Origin: Bacillus sp. ISL-41
Lineage (GTDB): Bacteria; Bacillota; Bacilli; Bacillales; Cytobacillaceae
Direction of reading: 5' to 3'
Assembly (NCBI RefSeq): GCF_018613235.1
Contig: NZ_JAGGQP010000032.1
Coordinates: forward strand, 62,001 to 126,000
Length of the DNA: 64,000 nucleotides
Position 1 is the first letter of the stretch. Each line of letters begins with the position of its first letter. Positions 17,730-26,073 of the stretch are shown piece after piece. Under the pieces are notes generated by a model, which made no database searches, was not told the origin of the DNA, and saw only the letters and a program-made list of their open reading frames with translations. The position numbers and the translations under genes are program-made.

Positions 17730-18898
17730 GCGATCGCTCTGTATTCGTCTTTTCAGAGGAGCTGCTGAACTATCGCTTCAGCAGCCACCATCCCTTCAAC
17801 CAGATCAGGTTGAAGCTTACGCTGGATTTGCTTCGTAAAATGGGCGCAATTGATGATGAACATATAGTTGCGCCCCGGATGGCAACGGATGAGGAACTTC
17901 ACCTCGTTCATGACCCCAATTTTGTAAACGCTGTTAAGCTTGCTGGCCAGGGAAAGCTTAAGGGTGAATCCGCGGAAGGATATGGACTGGGAACGGAGGA
18001 CACACCGATTTTTGAAAATATGCATGAAGCGAGCGCTCTGCTTGTTGGGGGCACCCTGACAGCAGTGGATTATGTCATGACCGGCAAAGCCAGCCACGCA
18101 CTGAATCTCGGTGGCGGCCTTCATCATGGCTTCCGTGGAAAAGCATCCGGCTTCTGTATATACAATGACAGTTCTGTAGCGATAAAATACCTGCAGAAAA
18201 AATACAATGCCCGCGTGTTATATGTCGATACTGATGCCCACCATGGAGATGGTGTGCAGTGGTCATTTTACGATGACCCTGATGTATGCACTCTGTCGAT
18301 CCATGAAACGGGACGCTATCTATTTCCGGGTACAGGAAATGTGAATGAACGCGGCCAGGGCAAGGGCTATGGATATTCTTTCAATATCCCTGTCGATGCC
18401 TTCACAGAAGACGACTCTTGGCTTGATGCATATAGACATGCTCTGATGGAAGTGGCCGAGTTTTTTAAACCGGATGTCATTCTCACCCAAAATGGTGCAG
18501 ATGCGCATTATCTTGACCCTCTGACTCATTTATCGGCTACGATGAAAATTTACCGGGAAATCCCCAAGCTTGCGCATGAAGTCGCCCATAAATATTGCGG
18601 AGGCAAATGGGTTGCTGTAGGAGGCGGAGGCTATGATATTTGGCGCGTTGTGCCAAGAGCCTGGTCACTGATCTGGCTTGAAATGATTGAAAACTCAAAC
18701 TCTTATGGCAGCTTGCCGCTGGAATGGATTGAGGAATGGAAGGATCCAGCACCAGTGGAATTGCCAAAGGAGTGGGACGATCCTGAAGATTTATATCCGC
18801 CAATTCCTCGAAAGCCGGAAATCACGGAAAAAAATGCCCAGACAGTGGAGAAGGCCTTATATCCAATCAGGTCAAACAAAAAATCTGAAACTGTATAG
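17726..18898 (+). CDS. acuC: Protein lysine deacetylase AcuC (class I/II HDAC family)
   Basis: 390 residues. Zinc-dependent deacetylase that reactivates AcsA by removing the acetyl group placed by AcuA. The HDAC signatures are present: LGGGLHHG (near 131-138), VDTDAHHGDGVQ with the zinc-binding Asp/His pair near 170-175, and the late GGGGYD motif near 300. ATG at 17726 overlaps the acuB stop. Last gene of acuABC, followed by a terminator. The motPS genes that lie between acuC and ccpA in B. subtilis are absent here. Confidence 0.96.
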   Translation: MSDRSVFVFSEELLNYRFSSHHPFNQIRLKLTLDLLRKMGAIDDEHIVAPRMATDEELHLVHDPNFVNAVKLAGQGKLKGESAEGYGLGTEDTPIFENMHEASALLVGGTLTAVDYVMTGKASHALNLGGGLHHGFRGKASGFCIYNDSSVAIKYLQKKYNARVLYVDTDAHHGDGVQWSFYDDPDVCTLSIHETGRYLFPGTGNVNERGQGKGYGYSFNIPVDAFTEDDSWLDAYRHALMEVAEFFKPDVILTQNGADAHYLDPLTHLSATMKIYREIPKLAHEVAHKYCGGKWVAVGGGGYDIWRVVPRAWSLIWLEMIENSNSYGSLPLEWIEEWKDPAPVELPKEWDDPEDLYPPIPRKPEITEKNAQTVEKALYPIRSNKKSETV

Positions 18899-18902
18899 AG
18901 TG

Positions 18903-18937
18903 GGAAACCGGGAGATTCAATGGCCCGGTTTTTTTGT
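18903..18937 (+). terminator. Terminator of acuABC
   Basis: Stem AAACCGGG/CCCGGTTT with an 11-nt loop, then TTTTTG. Confidence 0.88.
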
Positions 18938-18995
18938 GTGTATTTAAAGTAAATATGTCAGGTAGCATGCAAATGGTATTCCGGAGCAATACTTA

Positions 18996-19062
18996 AGGAG
19001 TTGGTCGAATTAATCGAAAAAGTGGTCAAATTAATTAGAAATGTGGTCGAATTAATTGTAGG
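18996..19062. repeat. 21-bp tandem repeat, GGTCGAATTA type
   Basis: Three units start at 19003, 19024 and 19045, exactly 21 bp apart (GGTCGAATTAATCG, GGTCAAATTAATTAG, GGTCGAATTAATTG). The rest of the acuC-ccpA gap has no gene; motPS is missing. Confidence 0.8.
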
Positions 19063-19179
19063 AAGTGCCTGAGACAATATATTCGTGCTGAAAAAATGGC
19101 TGTTATTGGTTATATTCAATTTAGCGGCCAATTTCTCTTTTCAAACTCATATTTTTGTAAATCTTTCTCTTTGATTACA

Positions 19180-19213
19180 TAAAAAAGCCGCTTGCATTAA
19201 ACTGCAAACGGCT
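19180..19213 (-). terminator. Terminator of ccpA
   Basis: On the minus strand GCCGTTTGCAG, loop, TGCAAGCGGC, then TTTTTTATG. Confidence 0.85.
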
Positions 19214-19219
19214 TCCAAA

Positions 19220-20218
19220 TTATTTCGTCGATTTCCTGTTCTCGATCCGGTGCGGAAGGACGACGATATTTTCATCTACGTTTTCTTTGTTCATATACTT
19301 CGTCAGTAAGCGCATGGCAACTGCTCCGATATCATATAAAGGCTGGACAATTGTTGTAAGCTGCGGACGTACCATAAGAGTCAATCTTGTGTTGTCCGAA
19401 CTGATTACTTCGAAATCTTCAGGAACGCTGTAGCCGCGGTCAAATGCACCATGAACTACGCCAAGCGCCATTTCATCCGAACCGACAAGGATTGCTGTTG
19501 GTTTCTGATTAAGCTCAAGGATTCTTTCAATTGCCTCGAGACCTGAATCATACGTATAATCTCCTTCGACAACAAGCTCTTCGTTATACTCAATTCCTGC
19601 ATCTTTTAATGCTCGCTTGTATCCTTCGAGCTTCTTATCCTTATTGATTGGCTCAATTTGAGGACCAATAACGAATCCGATTTCTTTATGGCCTTTTTCA
19701 ATAAAAGCAGATACAGCATCAAAAGTTGCCTGCTCGTAATCAATATTGACGGATGGAATTTCACCTGTTTCCTCAATTGAACCTGCAAGGACGATCGGAA
19801 CTGGTGATTTCTTGAATTCCTCAACATGCTCGGCCTTAATATTGCCGCCCATGAAAACAATTCCGTCTACTTGTTTGCCGAGCATTGTGTTTAAGAGATG
19901 CAATTCTTTTTCAATATTCTGGTCAGAGTTGCTCAAGATAATATTGTATTTGTACATCGTGGCGATATCTTCAATTCCCCTTGCCAGCTCAGCAAAAAAC
20001 GGGCTCGCTATATCAGGGATGATGACGCCGACAGTCGTCGTCTTCTTGCTTGCCAGTCCCCTTGCAACGGCATTCGGGCGGTACCCAAGTCGGTCAATGA
20101 CCTCCATGACTTTCTTCCTTGTAGCCGGCTTTACATTCGGGTTTCCGTTAACAACACGTGAAACCGTTGCCATTGAAACGTTCGCTTCCCGTGCAACATC
20201 ATATATTGTAATGTTCAT
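19220..20218 (-). CDS. ccpA: Catabolite control protein A
   Basis: 332 residues, LacI/GalR family. The N-terminal helix-turn-helix (residues 1-25, [18 protein letters not shown]) and hinge helix ([10 protein letters not shown], about 50-60) precede the periplasmic-binding-like core. CcpA with HPr-Ser46-P binds cre sites and controls carbon catabolite repression and activation in Firmicutes. Two candidate cre sites in this window (5578-5591 and 16189-16202) are likely targets. The ATG at 20218 follows GAAGGAG. It is transcribed separately from aroA but in the same direction. Confidence 0.98.
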   Translation of the reverse strand: MNITIYDVAREANVSMATVSRVVNGNPNVKPATRKKVMEVIDRLGYRPNAVARGLASKKTTTVGVIIPDIASPFFAELARGIEDIATMYKYNIILSNSDQNIEKELHLLNTMLGKQVDGIVFMGGNIKAEHVEEFKKSPVPIVLAGSIEETGEIPSVNIDYEQATFDAVSAFIEKGHKEIGFVIGPQIEPINKDKKLEGYKRALKDAGIEYNEELVVEGDYTYDSGLEAIERILELNQKPTAILVGSDEMALGVVHGAFDRGYSVPEDFEVISSDNTRLTLMVRPQLTTIVQPLYDIGAVAMRLLTKYMNKENVDENIVVLPHRIENRKSTK

Positions 20219-20465
20219 CTATTTCACTCCTTCAGATAATAAACGGCGCTTTTCAGTTAGTTTACAGCAAAAATTGCCACAATAATCATATTTTAAGTTT
20301 GTGATTATATGTACAAGCATAATTATGTTATTAATCATACGACATCCTTATCAATCCCGCAATCTGAACAGCTTAAATTAATGCATTTTTATCAGTTTGT
20401 CTGATTAATCCAGCTGAATTTGGATGTAATGACCGTTTCTAATAAGTTACCCTGAAATTGTCCAT

Positions 20466-20497
20466 AAAAAAACCTTCCTGATGAAAGGAAGGTTTCA
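20466..20497 (-). terminator. Terminator of aroA
   Basis: Stem AAACCTTCC/GGAAGGTTT (20470-20478 and 20487-20495) with TTTTTTT on the minus strand. The 286-bp gap between ccpA and aroA holds only this and the presumed ccpA promoter region. Confidence 0.88.
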
Positions 20498-20504
20498 AGA
20501 ACTT

Positions 20505-21578
20505 TTATACTCTTACAAACGGAGTAGATTTCAATCCTTCTAAAAATTCATCAAACTGCTTAAGATCCATCTGCTGGGCATTGTCGGATAACGCTACTGC
20601 TGGATCTGGATGAACTTCTGCCATCACTCCATCTGCCCCGATTGCTAGTGCTGCTTTGGCTGCTGGCAGCAGCAGGTCTCTCCTGCCTGTAGAGTGGGTA
20701 ACATCAACCATGACTGGCAAATGTGTTTCCTTTTTCAAAATTGGCACTGCTGAGATATCAAGTGTATTCCTTGTAGCTCTTTCGTACGTCCGGATCCCGC
20801 GCTCACACAGGATGATCTGGCCATTGCCCTGTGACATGATATATTCAGCCGCATTGATGAATTCTTCAATGGTCGCGGCCAGTCCACGTTTTAATAATAT
20901 AGGTTTATTCACTGCACCTGCAGCCTTTAATAGCTCGAAGTTCTGCATATTGCGGGCGCCGATCTGGATAACGTCAAGGTAGTCGACAGCGATTTCGATA
21001 TCGGCAGGTGTGACGATTTCACTAATGACTGCAAGATCATATTCATCCGCGACTCTCTTCAAAATCTTGAGACCTTCCACTCCTAGCCCCTGGAAGTCAT
21101 AAGGTGAAGTCCTAGGCTTGAAAGCCCCGCCGCGCAGCATTTTAAAGCCCTTCGCTTTGACTGCTTCAGCCACGGTTGCCACTTGTTCATATGACTCAAC
21201 TGAACAAGGACCAAAAACAAAGTCTGGTGTTCCATCGCCGATTTTTAAACCCTTAATATCAATGATGGTATCCTCCGGCTTTTTCTTCCTGGAAACAAGA
21301 AGTGCTTTGCGGTGATCATCAGATTGAAGCTCCAGTCCTGCCTTGAAAATTTCTTTGAAAATATGTTCAATCGTCGAATTTTCAAAAGGGCCGTTATTTT
21401 GCTCTTTGATCAAATCAAGCATTTCTCTCTCTCGCACAGGGTCATAACGGTACACACCCTGAGTTTCTTTTGCACGGCCAATTTCCTGGACGAGCAGGGC
21501 TCTTTCATTAATTAATGATAGAAGCTCTAAATTCAATTCATCCACACGATTTCTTAGCTGGTCAAGATTTTTACTCAT
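20505..21578 (-). CDS. aroA: Bifunctional DAHP synthase / chorismate mutase
   Basis: 357-358 residues, the Bacillus AroA(G) size. The N-terminal chorismate mutase (about residues 1-90, [20 protein letters not shown]) is fused to a type I-beta DAHP synthase (about 100-358). It condenses phosphoenolpyruvate with erythrose-4-phosphate and converts chorismate to prephenate; the mutase domain acts as the feedback sensor. Active-site blocks [24 protein letters not shown] and VMVDVTHS are present. The ATG at 21578 follows AAAGGACGGGA; the longer open frame (to 21662) has no family match. Confidence 0.97.
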   Translation of the reverse strand: MSKNLDQLRNRVDELNLELLSLINERALLVQEIGRAKETQGVYRYDPVREREMLDLIKEQNNGPFENSTIEHIFKEIFKAGLELQSDDHRKALLVSRKKKPEDTIIDIKGLKIGDGTPDFVFGPCSVESYEQVATVAEAVKAKGFKMLRGGAFKPRTSPYDFQGLGVEGLKILKRVADEYDLAVISEIVTPADIEIAVDYLDVIQIGARNMQNFELLKAAGAVNKPILLKRGLAATIEEFINAAEYIMSQGNGQIILCERGIRTYERATRNTLDISAVPILKKETHLPVMVDVTHSTGRRDLLLPAAKAALAIGADGVMAEVHPDPAVALSDNAQQMDLKQFDEFLEGLKSTPFVRV

Positions 21579-21939
21579 TTTCTGTCCCGTCCTTTCGGAA
21601 TACATTTTAGCCCTGACACCAAGACTTTTCAAACAAAGAGGCACCAAATCCTTTAACTGCACGCCAGAATTGTGTATAACCTGATCTGATCTCTTTACCA
21701 GGGATTTATAAAATCAGGTTTCTGTGGTTCCCAGCCTAAAGCAATGTCATTATAAAGCCGATATTAGAATAGGAGCCGAGGTGCAAAAGTGCAGTTAAAG
21801 TGCTATGGATCAAGCTGTATAATATGATAAAGGTAATTATATCTGAAATAATTTGGATTGTCACGTAAAATTCTTTAATAATTAAACGCTTTTAAGTGAT
21901 AAAGCATCGTATGAGAACTTAAGTTAGAGGGTGCATGAA
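21579..21939. other. Intergenic region between aroA and the FtsA-like gene
   Basis: 361 bp between divergent genes. The only signal I can point to is a possible plus-strand promoter: TTAAAG (21795-21800), 17-bp spacer, TATAAT (21818-21823), about 115 bp before the FtsA-like start. No riboswitch, repeat or small gene was recognised. Confidence 0.4.
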
Positions 21940-24093
21940 ATGCATGTGAATAATAAACTGTTTGCATTAGATATAGGAACCAGGTCTGTAGTAGGAATCA
22001 TCCTGGAGGAAGCTAATGGTCACTATGAAGCGGTCGACATCATGGTCCGGGAACACAAGGAACGGTCGATGCTGGACGGCCAAATCCATGATGTATTGTC
22101 AGTTTCCGAAATCATCACTGAAATTAAAGAGGCGCTGGAAGTTTCACATGGCCCCTTGACCAAGGTCTGTGTCGCTGCAGCTGGCCGCGCGCTGAAAACA
22201 GAACAATCAAAAGCTGCAGTTGATATTTCCGGCAAGCCGATGTTTTCAAAGCAGGATATCCTCCACCTTGAATTAAGTGCAGTCCAGCAAGCACAGGCAG
22301 CTGTTGCTGGTGAAAAAAACAATGAGCATCACTATTATTGTGTCGGATACTCGGTTCTTTATTACCAGCTTGATGGAGAAGGGATCGGCAGCCTGATTGA
22401 CCAGCGGGGAAATGAAGCCTCTGTGGAAATCATTGCAACCTTCCTGCCAAAAGTTGTCGTTGAATCATTGCTTGCTGCACTGGACAGGGCCGGACTTGAA
22501 ATGGACGCACTTACCTTGGAACCGATTGCCGCGATCAATGTGCTGATTCCTGCCTCAATGAGGAGATTGAATGTCGCTCTTGTTGATATAGGCGCAGGGA
22601 CTTCCGACATCGCACTCACAGACTCAGGAACAGTAATTGCCTATGGAATGGTACCAGTGGCAGGAGATGAAATTACGGAAGCTGTTAGTGATGAGTTTCT
22701 GCTGGACTTCCCTCTTGCTGAAAAAGCAAAGCGGGACCTGCTTGTAAATCAATCAATCTCGATAACAGACATCCTTGGCTTTGAAACAGAGGTCAGCAAG
22801 GATGAAGCCGTTGAACGAATTGCCCCAGCGATTGACCGTTTGGCAGGAACAATCGGAGAGGAAATCCTGAAGTTGAATGGCAATAAACCTCCTAAAGCAG
22901 TCATGCTTGTTGGCGGTGGAAGTCTTACCCCTGATTTACCCAGGAGGCTCGCCGCTATGTTAAATCTTCCAGAAAACAGAGTCGCCATCCGTGGTCTCGA
23001 TGCCATCAACTCTGTTTCATTTGCAGCACATATTACGAAAGGACCTGAACTAGTCACACCAATTGGGATTGCGATTGCTGCCAAACAGTCTCCTGTCCAG
23101 TATCATACTGTTTATGTGAACGGCCAGCCGGTAAGGCTTTTCGAAGTGAACAAATTGACAGTGGGCGACTGTCTGCTGGCTGCCGGGATAAAGATGAATA
23201 AGCTTTACGGCAGGCCGGGCCTCGCGATGATTGTCAGCCTGAACGGCAAAAATGTGACGATACCAGGTAAGCATGGGCAGCAGCCTGTGTTACTGAAAAA
23301 TGGGATTCCCTGCTCATTCGATGATCAGGTGGATGGAGGAGATCAACTCACTGTCCAAAAGGGAGAGGATGGAGTCAGGCCAGAATTGACTCTTGGCGAC
23401 TTAATCGGCGAGCTTCCATCCAAAATGGTCATCATTAATGACCAAAGGTATGAAGTCAGCTCGAAGATGACCTGCAATAATCTCCCTGCATCTATGTCCA
23501 AACCAGTTGAGGACAGGGATGAGATCATTTTTGAAATGCCCGATACAATCGAGAGTATTCTAAAGGAACTTAACCTTGCAGAAATGCTTAATGACACTCG
23601 TCCATTTTTGATAAAGATTGACGGAATACAGCACAAGGTCACAGAGTTCATGGGAAAAATGTTTGTTAACGGACTGGAAGCAAAATTAGAAACTAAAATT
23701 GACCATCTAGATGAAATCCGTTTTGAAAAAGGGAAGGAACCAACCTTGAGAAGATTAGTAGAAAAACTGGGGATCCCTGCTTCTGAATCAATGCCGATTT
23801 TTTTCAACGGACAGCAGATCCAGCTCGAGCAGGAATTAATCGAAATCTCCCGCGGGGGCATTAAACTGGGAATGGGCGAACGCATACATAGCGGAGACCT
23901 TTTAACCACTAAACAAAAGGATGTGCAACACTTCATCTTCCAGGACTTATTCAACTTTGTACAGTTTGAAATCCCAACGGACAGCCGAGGATTCACCTTA
24001 TTAAAAAATGGAGAAAAAGCTGGATTCGACGACCGGCTGGCACCCGGTGATGAGCTGAATATAACCTTCGAGAACCCTATCGTTTTAAAGTAA
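21940..24093 (+). CDS. FtsA-like actin-fold ATPase with long C-terminal extension
   Basis: 717 residues, compared with about 420-440 for FtsA. The first 350 residues carry the FtsA/PilM actin-like fold: LDIGTRSVVGI (phosphate 1), an FtsA-type 1C subdomain (about 60-190), VDIGAGTSDIAL (phosphate 2, near 211) and VGGGSLTPDLPRRLA (adenosine motif, near 326). The last 360 residues hold repeated beta-rich blocks ending in patterns such as LLKNGxxxxFDDxxxxGDxL (twice, near 452 and 693), suggesting beta-grasp-like modules. No membrane segment and no FtsA-type amphipathic tail are obvious. ATG at 21940 follows GAGGGTG; GTG at 21931 is possible. Function unknown; it interrupts the aroA-ytxJ synteny of B. 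subtilis. Confidence 0.85.
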   Translation: MHVNNKLFALDIGTRSVVGIILEEANGHYEAVDIMVREHKERSMLDGQIHDVLSVSEIITEIKEALEVSHGPLTKVCVAAAGRALKTEQSKAAVDISGKPMFSKQDILHLELSAVQQAQAAVAGEKNNEHHYYCVGYSVLYYQLDGEGIGSLIDQRGNEASVEIIATFLPKVVVESLLAALDRAGLEMDALTLEPIAAINVLIPASMRRLNVALVDIGAGTSDIALTDSGTVIAYGMVPVAGDEITEAVSDEFLLDFPLAEKAKRDLLVNQSISITDILGFETEVSKDEAVERIAPAIDRLAGTIGEEILKLNGNKPPKAVMLVGGGSLTPDLPRRLAAMLNLPENRVAIRGLDAINSVSFAAHITKGPELVTPIGIAIAAKQSPVQYHTVYVNGQPVRLFEVNKLTVGDCLLAAGIKMNKLYGRPGLAMIVSLNGKNVTIPGKHGQQPVLLKNGIPCSFDDQVDGGDQLTVQKGEDGVRPELTLGDLIGELPSKMVIINDQRYEVSSKMTCNNLPASMSKPVEDRDEIIFEMPDTIESILKELNLAEMLNDTRPFLIKIDGIQHKVTEFMGKMFVNGLEAKLETKIDHLDEIRFEKGKEPTLRRLVEKLGIPASESMPIFFNGQQIQLEQELIEISRGGIKLGMGERIHSGDLLTTKQKDVQHFIFQDLFNFVQFEIPTDSRGFTLLKNGEKAGFDDRLAPGDELNITFENPIVLK

Positions 24094-24121
24094 AAAAACA
24101 TCCATCGGATGTTTTTTTACT
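24092..24121. terminator. Bidirectional terminator between the FtsA-like gene and ytxJ
   Basis: AAAAAAACATCC, loop ATC, GGATGTTTTTTT; A and T tracts on both sides serve the two convergent genes. It touches both stop codons. Confidence 0.85.
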
Positions 24122-24446
24122 TTACATTTTCTTCTTTTGCTCCGGCTAATGATTTTGCAGTAATTTTAAAATGGGAAGCATGCCAGGCAACGTCTGAATT
24201 CACAAATAAAATGGCTTGCGGCGATTCATGCTTAACATGGAATTTCTCAGCTATATGGTTGGACAGGTCACGAGAATCCTGGACTGTCAGATAATATAAA
24301 TTATCGCTTCCATTGTTTTCGAACTTCGCAAATTCATCGTACCCAGCCGCGCTGATCGGGCAAGTCGTGCTGTGTTTCAGCATGAAGAATGTTTCTCCGG
24401 AATCAACAAGCTTGTCAAATTGTTCAATTGAATCAATCTTTTTCAT
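24117..24446 (-). CDS. ytxJ: Monothiol bacilliredoxin YtxJ/BrxC
   Basis: 109 residues, thioredoxin fold. The TCPIS motif (Cys29 in STTCPIS) marks the BrxC (YtxJ) class, which removes bacillithiol from S-bacillithiolated proteins. ATG at 24446 follows AAAGGAGAG. Third gene of the ytxGHJ general-stress operon, but separated from ytxH by a hairpin with a T tract, so its expression probably drops at that point. Confidence 0.93.
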   Translation of the reverse strand: MKKIDSIEQFDKLVDSGETFFMLKHSTTCPISAAGYDEFAKFENNGSDNLYYLTVQDSRDLSNHIAEKFHVKHESPQAILFVNSDVAWHASHFKITAKSLAGAKEENVK

Positions 24447-24524
24447 CCTACTCTCTCCTTTTATAAGCTCTTTACGATACTATTGTCACTTTCACCAATT
24501 TCTACGAAAATGCTTCTTATAAAA

Positions 24525-24563
24525 AATAAAACGGTGAAGTTATCTTACCACTTCACCGTTTCA
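24525..24563 (-). terminator. Hairpin terminator or attenuator between ytxH and ytxJ
   Basis: Twelve-base-pair stem AAACGGTGAAGT/ACTTCACCGTTT with a 9-nt loop, followed on the minus strand by TATTTTTTAT. It lies inside the ytxGHJ unit. Confidence 0.8.
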
Positions 24564-24572
24564 TTGACAATT

Positions 24573-25052
24573 TTACTGATTCAGCTTGCTTTCTGTATCA
24601 TCGAAAGCTTTTTGTGTTTCTTCAAGCTTCTTTTGGATCTCTTCTCCAGTGGCAGTATGCGTGTTTTCCATGGAGCTTGTCTCTGCCATTGAAGTAGGAA
24701 CCTCTTGAAGTTCTCCCTCGTCACCATCTGTATTCTGAGAAGAAACTTCGTTCTTGTTCTTCATATCCTTTACCTTGTTGACAATGGTTGAAGACTGTTG
24801 CGAAACAGTTTCTTTCAAGCCGCTTGCCTTCTCCTTCGCTGAAGATGCAAGATCAGCACTCTTGTTCTTTAGGGAAGACGTTTGCTCATTAAGTGAGCCT
24901 CTTAACTCTTTTCCTGATTTAGGAGCAAGCAATAGTGCCGCCAGTGCCCCGGCAAGCCCCCCAACAATAGCTCCAGTCACAAAATCTTTGGAATTGCTGT
25001 TTGTCTCCCTCATTGATCCGTTTACATCATACTGGCTTTGTTCCCTGTTCAT
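24573..25052 (-). CDS. ytxH: General stress protein YtxH
   Basis: 159 residues. The YtxH domain with its Gly/Ala-rich hydrophobic segment (FVTGAIVGGLAGALAALLLAP, about residues 24-44) is followed by the hallmark KSGKELR and a long polar, Ser/Lys-rich, amphipathic tail. Small membrane-associated stress protein of unknown mechanism, part of the SigB regulon in B. subtilis. ATG at 25052 follows GGTGGAG; an earlier in-frame ATG at 25070 overlaps the ytxG stop and lacks a ribosome site. Confidence 0.92.
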   Translation of the reverse strand: MNREQSQYDVNGSMRETNSNSKDFVTGAIVGGLAGALAALLLAPKSGKELRGSLNEQTSSLKNKSADLASSAKEKASGLKETVSQQSSTIVNKVKDMKNKNEVSSQNTDGDEGELQEVPTSMAETSSMENTHTATGEEIQKKLEETQKAFDDTESKLNQ

Positions 25053-25069
25053 ACTATCTCCACCTTTCA

Positions 25070-25549
25070 TTAATACCGAACACGTTCTCGCTGCCTTGCT
25101 ACCATCTCTTCGCTCTCAAGCTGATGGTCAATCTTAGCTGTTTTTTTTGATTGCCACTTATCCTTCAACTCAAGGAATACGTTGCTCCACTGAACAACCT
25201 GTGAAATCTTGTCCTTATTCTTGTCAATCTGAAGATCAACCATTGTCTGGACATTGTGAATAGATTGATTGAATCTCTGAACAGAATTTCCTACATCCCT
25301 CACAGCATTAACAACACCGTTCAAGCTCTCAGATTTTCTGGAAATATCGTCGGCTAAATTGTTTGTTTTGTGCAGAAGCTCCGTCGTTTCACGAGTCACT
25401 CCATCCAACTGCTTCTCCAGGCCATCAAGTGTGCCTGATACACTGTCTAAAGTTGTTTGTAAGGATTTAAGAGTCTTGGACAATGAGACTACCAAAACCA
25501 AAAACGCGATTGCTATTACAGCAACACTTAGATACAAAATAATTTCCAC
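25070..25549 (-). CDS. ytxG: DUF948 general stress protein YtxG
   Basis: 159 residues. An N-terminal membrane segment (about residues 3-22) is followed by a long heptad-rich region (25-115) typical of DUF948. GTG start at 25549 with GGAGGTG upstream. First gene of the ytxGHJ unit, preceded by a sigma-B type promoter. Molecular role is not known; the family is membrane-anchored and stress-induced in B. subtilis. Confidence 0.93.
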   Translation of the reverse strand: MEIILYLSVAVIAIAFLVLVVSLSKTLKSLQTTLDSVSGTLDGLEKQLDGVTRETTELLHKTNNLADDISRKSESLNGVVNAVRDVGNSVQRFNQSIHNVQTMVDLQIDKNKDKISQVVQWSNVFLELKDKWQSKKTAKIDHQLESEEMVARQRERVRY

Positions 25550-25580
25550 TGTTGAACACCTCCGTTAGCATATGTACATT

Positions 25581-25605
25581 TTACCCCGCAGATTACGACA
25601 TAAAC
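25581..25605 (-). promoter_or_regulatory. Sigma-B type promoter of ytxGHJ
   Basis: On the minus strand GTTTAT (25605-25600), 13-bp spacer, GGGTAA (25586-25581), close to the sigma-B consensus GTTTAA-N12-15-GGGTAT and 31 bp from the ytxG start. It agrees with SigB control of this operon in B. subtilis. Confidence 0.75.
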
Positions 25606-25790
25606 CACCTTGTCTAATATGTATTTCAATATAAGCATACCCTTTTCCTTCCTGATTAAGAATATCTTTCTACATTTTATAAATCCAGCATTTCCATAGA
25701 CTTCTTAGGAGATTATTTTGTCAATCTGAGAGCATTGGTAGGTTTAATTTTGTTTTCTGGCACACATCAACTTCATCGGTAGAGGTAAAA

Positions 25791-25870
25791 TTGCTTGCAC
25801 AAGGGTATCTTTCACCTTGAATGGCACCCTTATAGACGCGGGATTGCTTGCATAAGGGTATCTTTCCACT
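25791..25870. repeat. Duplicated 53-bp unit upstream of ampS
   Basis: TTGCTTGCAYAAGGGTATCTTTCCACTT-like blocks begin at 25791 and 25844, 53 bp apart. The first full unit also contains the inverse element ACCCTTA. It lies between divergent ytxG and ampS. Confidence 0.7.
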
Positions 25871-25893
25871 TGCGGTACTCTTTTAAAAGCTCC

Positions 25894-25945
25894 ATTGGTG
25901 ACCTGTTTTTCCATAATCCCGCTTTTTTTGGCCCCAATCCGCTTT
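25894..25945. repeat. Solo copy of the 52-bp repeat unit
   Basis: ATTGGTGACCTGTTTTTCC at its start and CCAATCCGCTT at its end keep the same spacing as one unit of the 35983-36710 array. The middle is diverged. It is a single unit 10 kb away from the array. Confidence 0.7.
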
Positions 25946-26073
25946 CCTTCATCGCCTCTTGATTTTAACCAAATTGATTCTTCTCGATGTCCTGCAAGGA
26001 AATGAGCACAAACTTCTGGGTTTCGGTTACAATATGATTATGTGTTTTATTTTTATACATAGGAGTGATTTTG

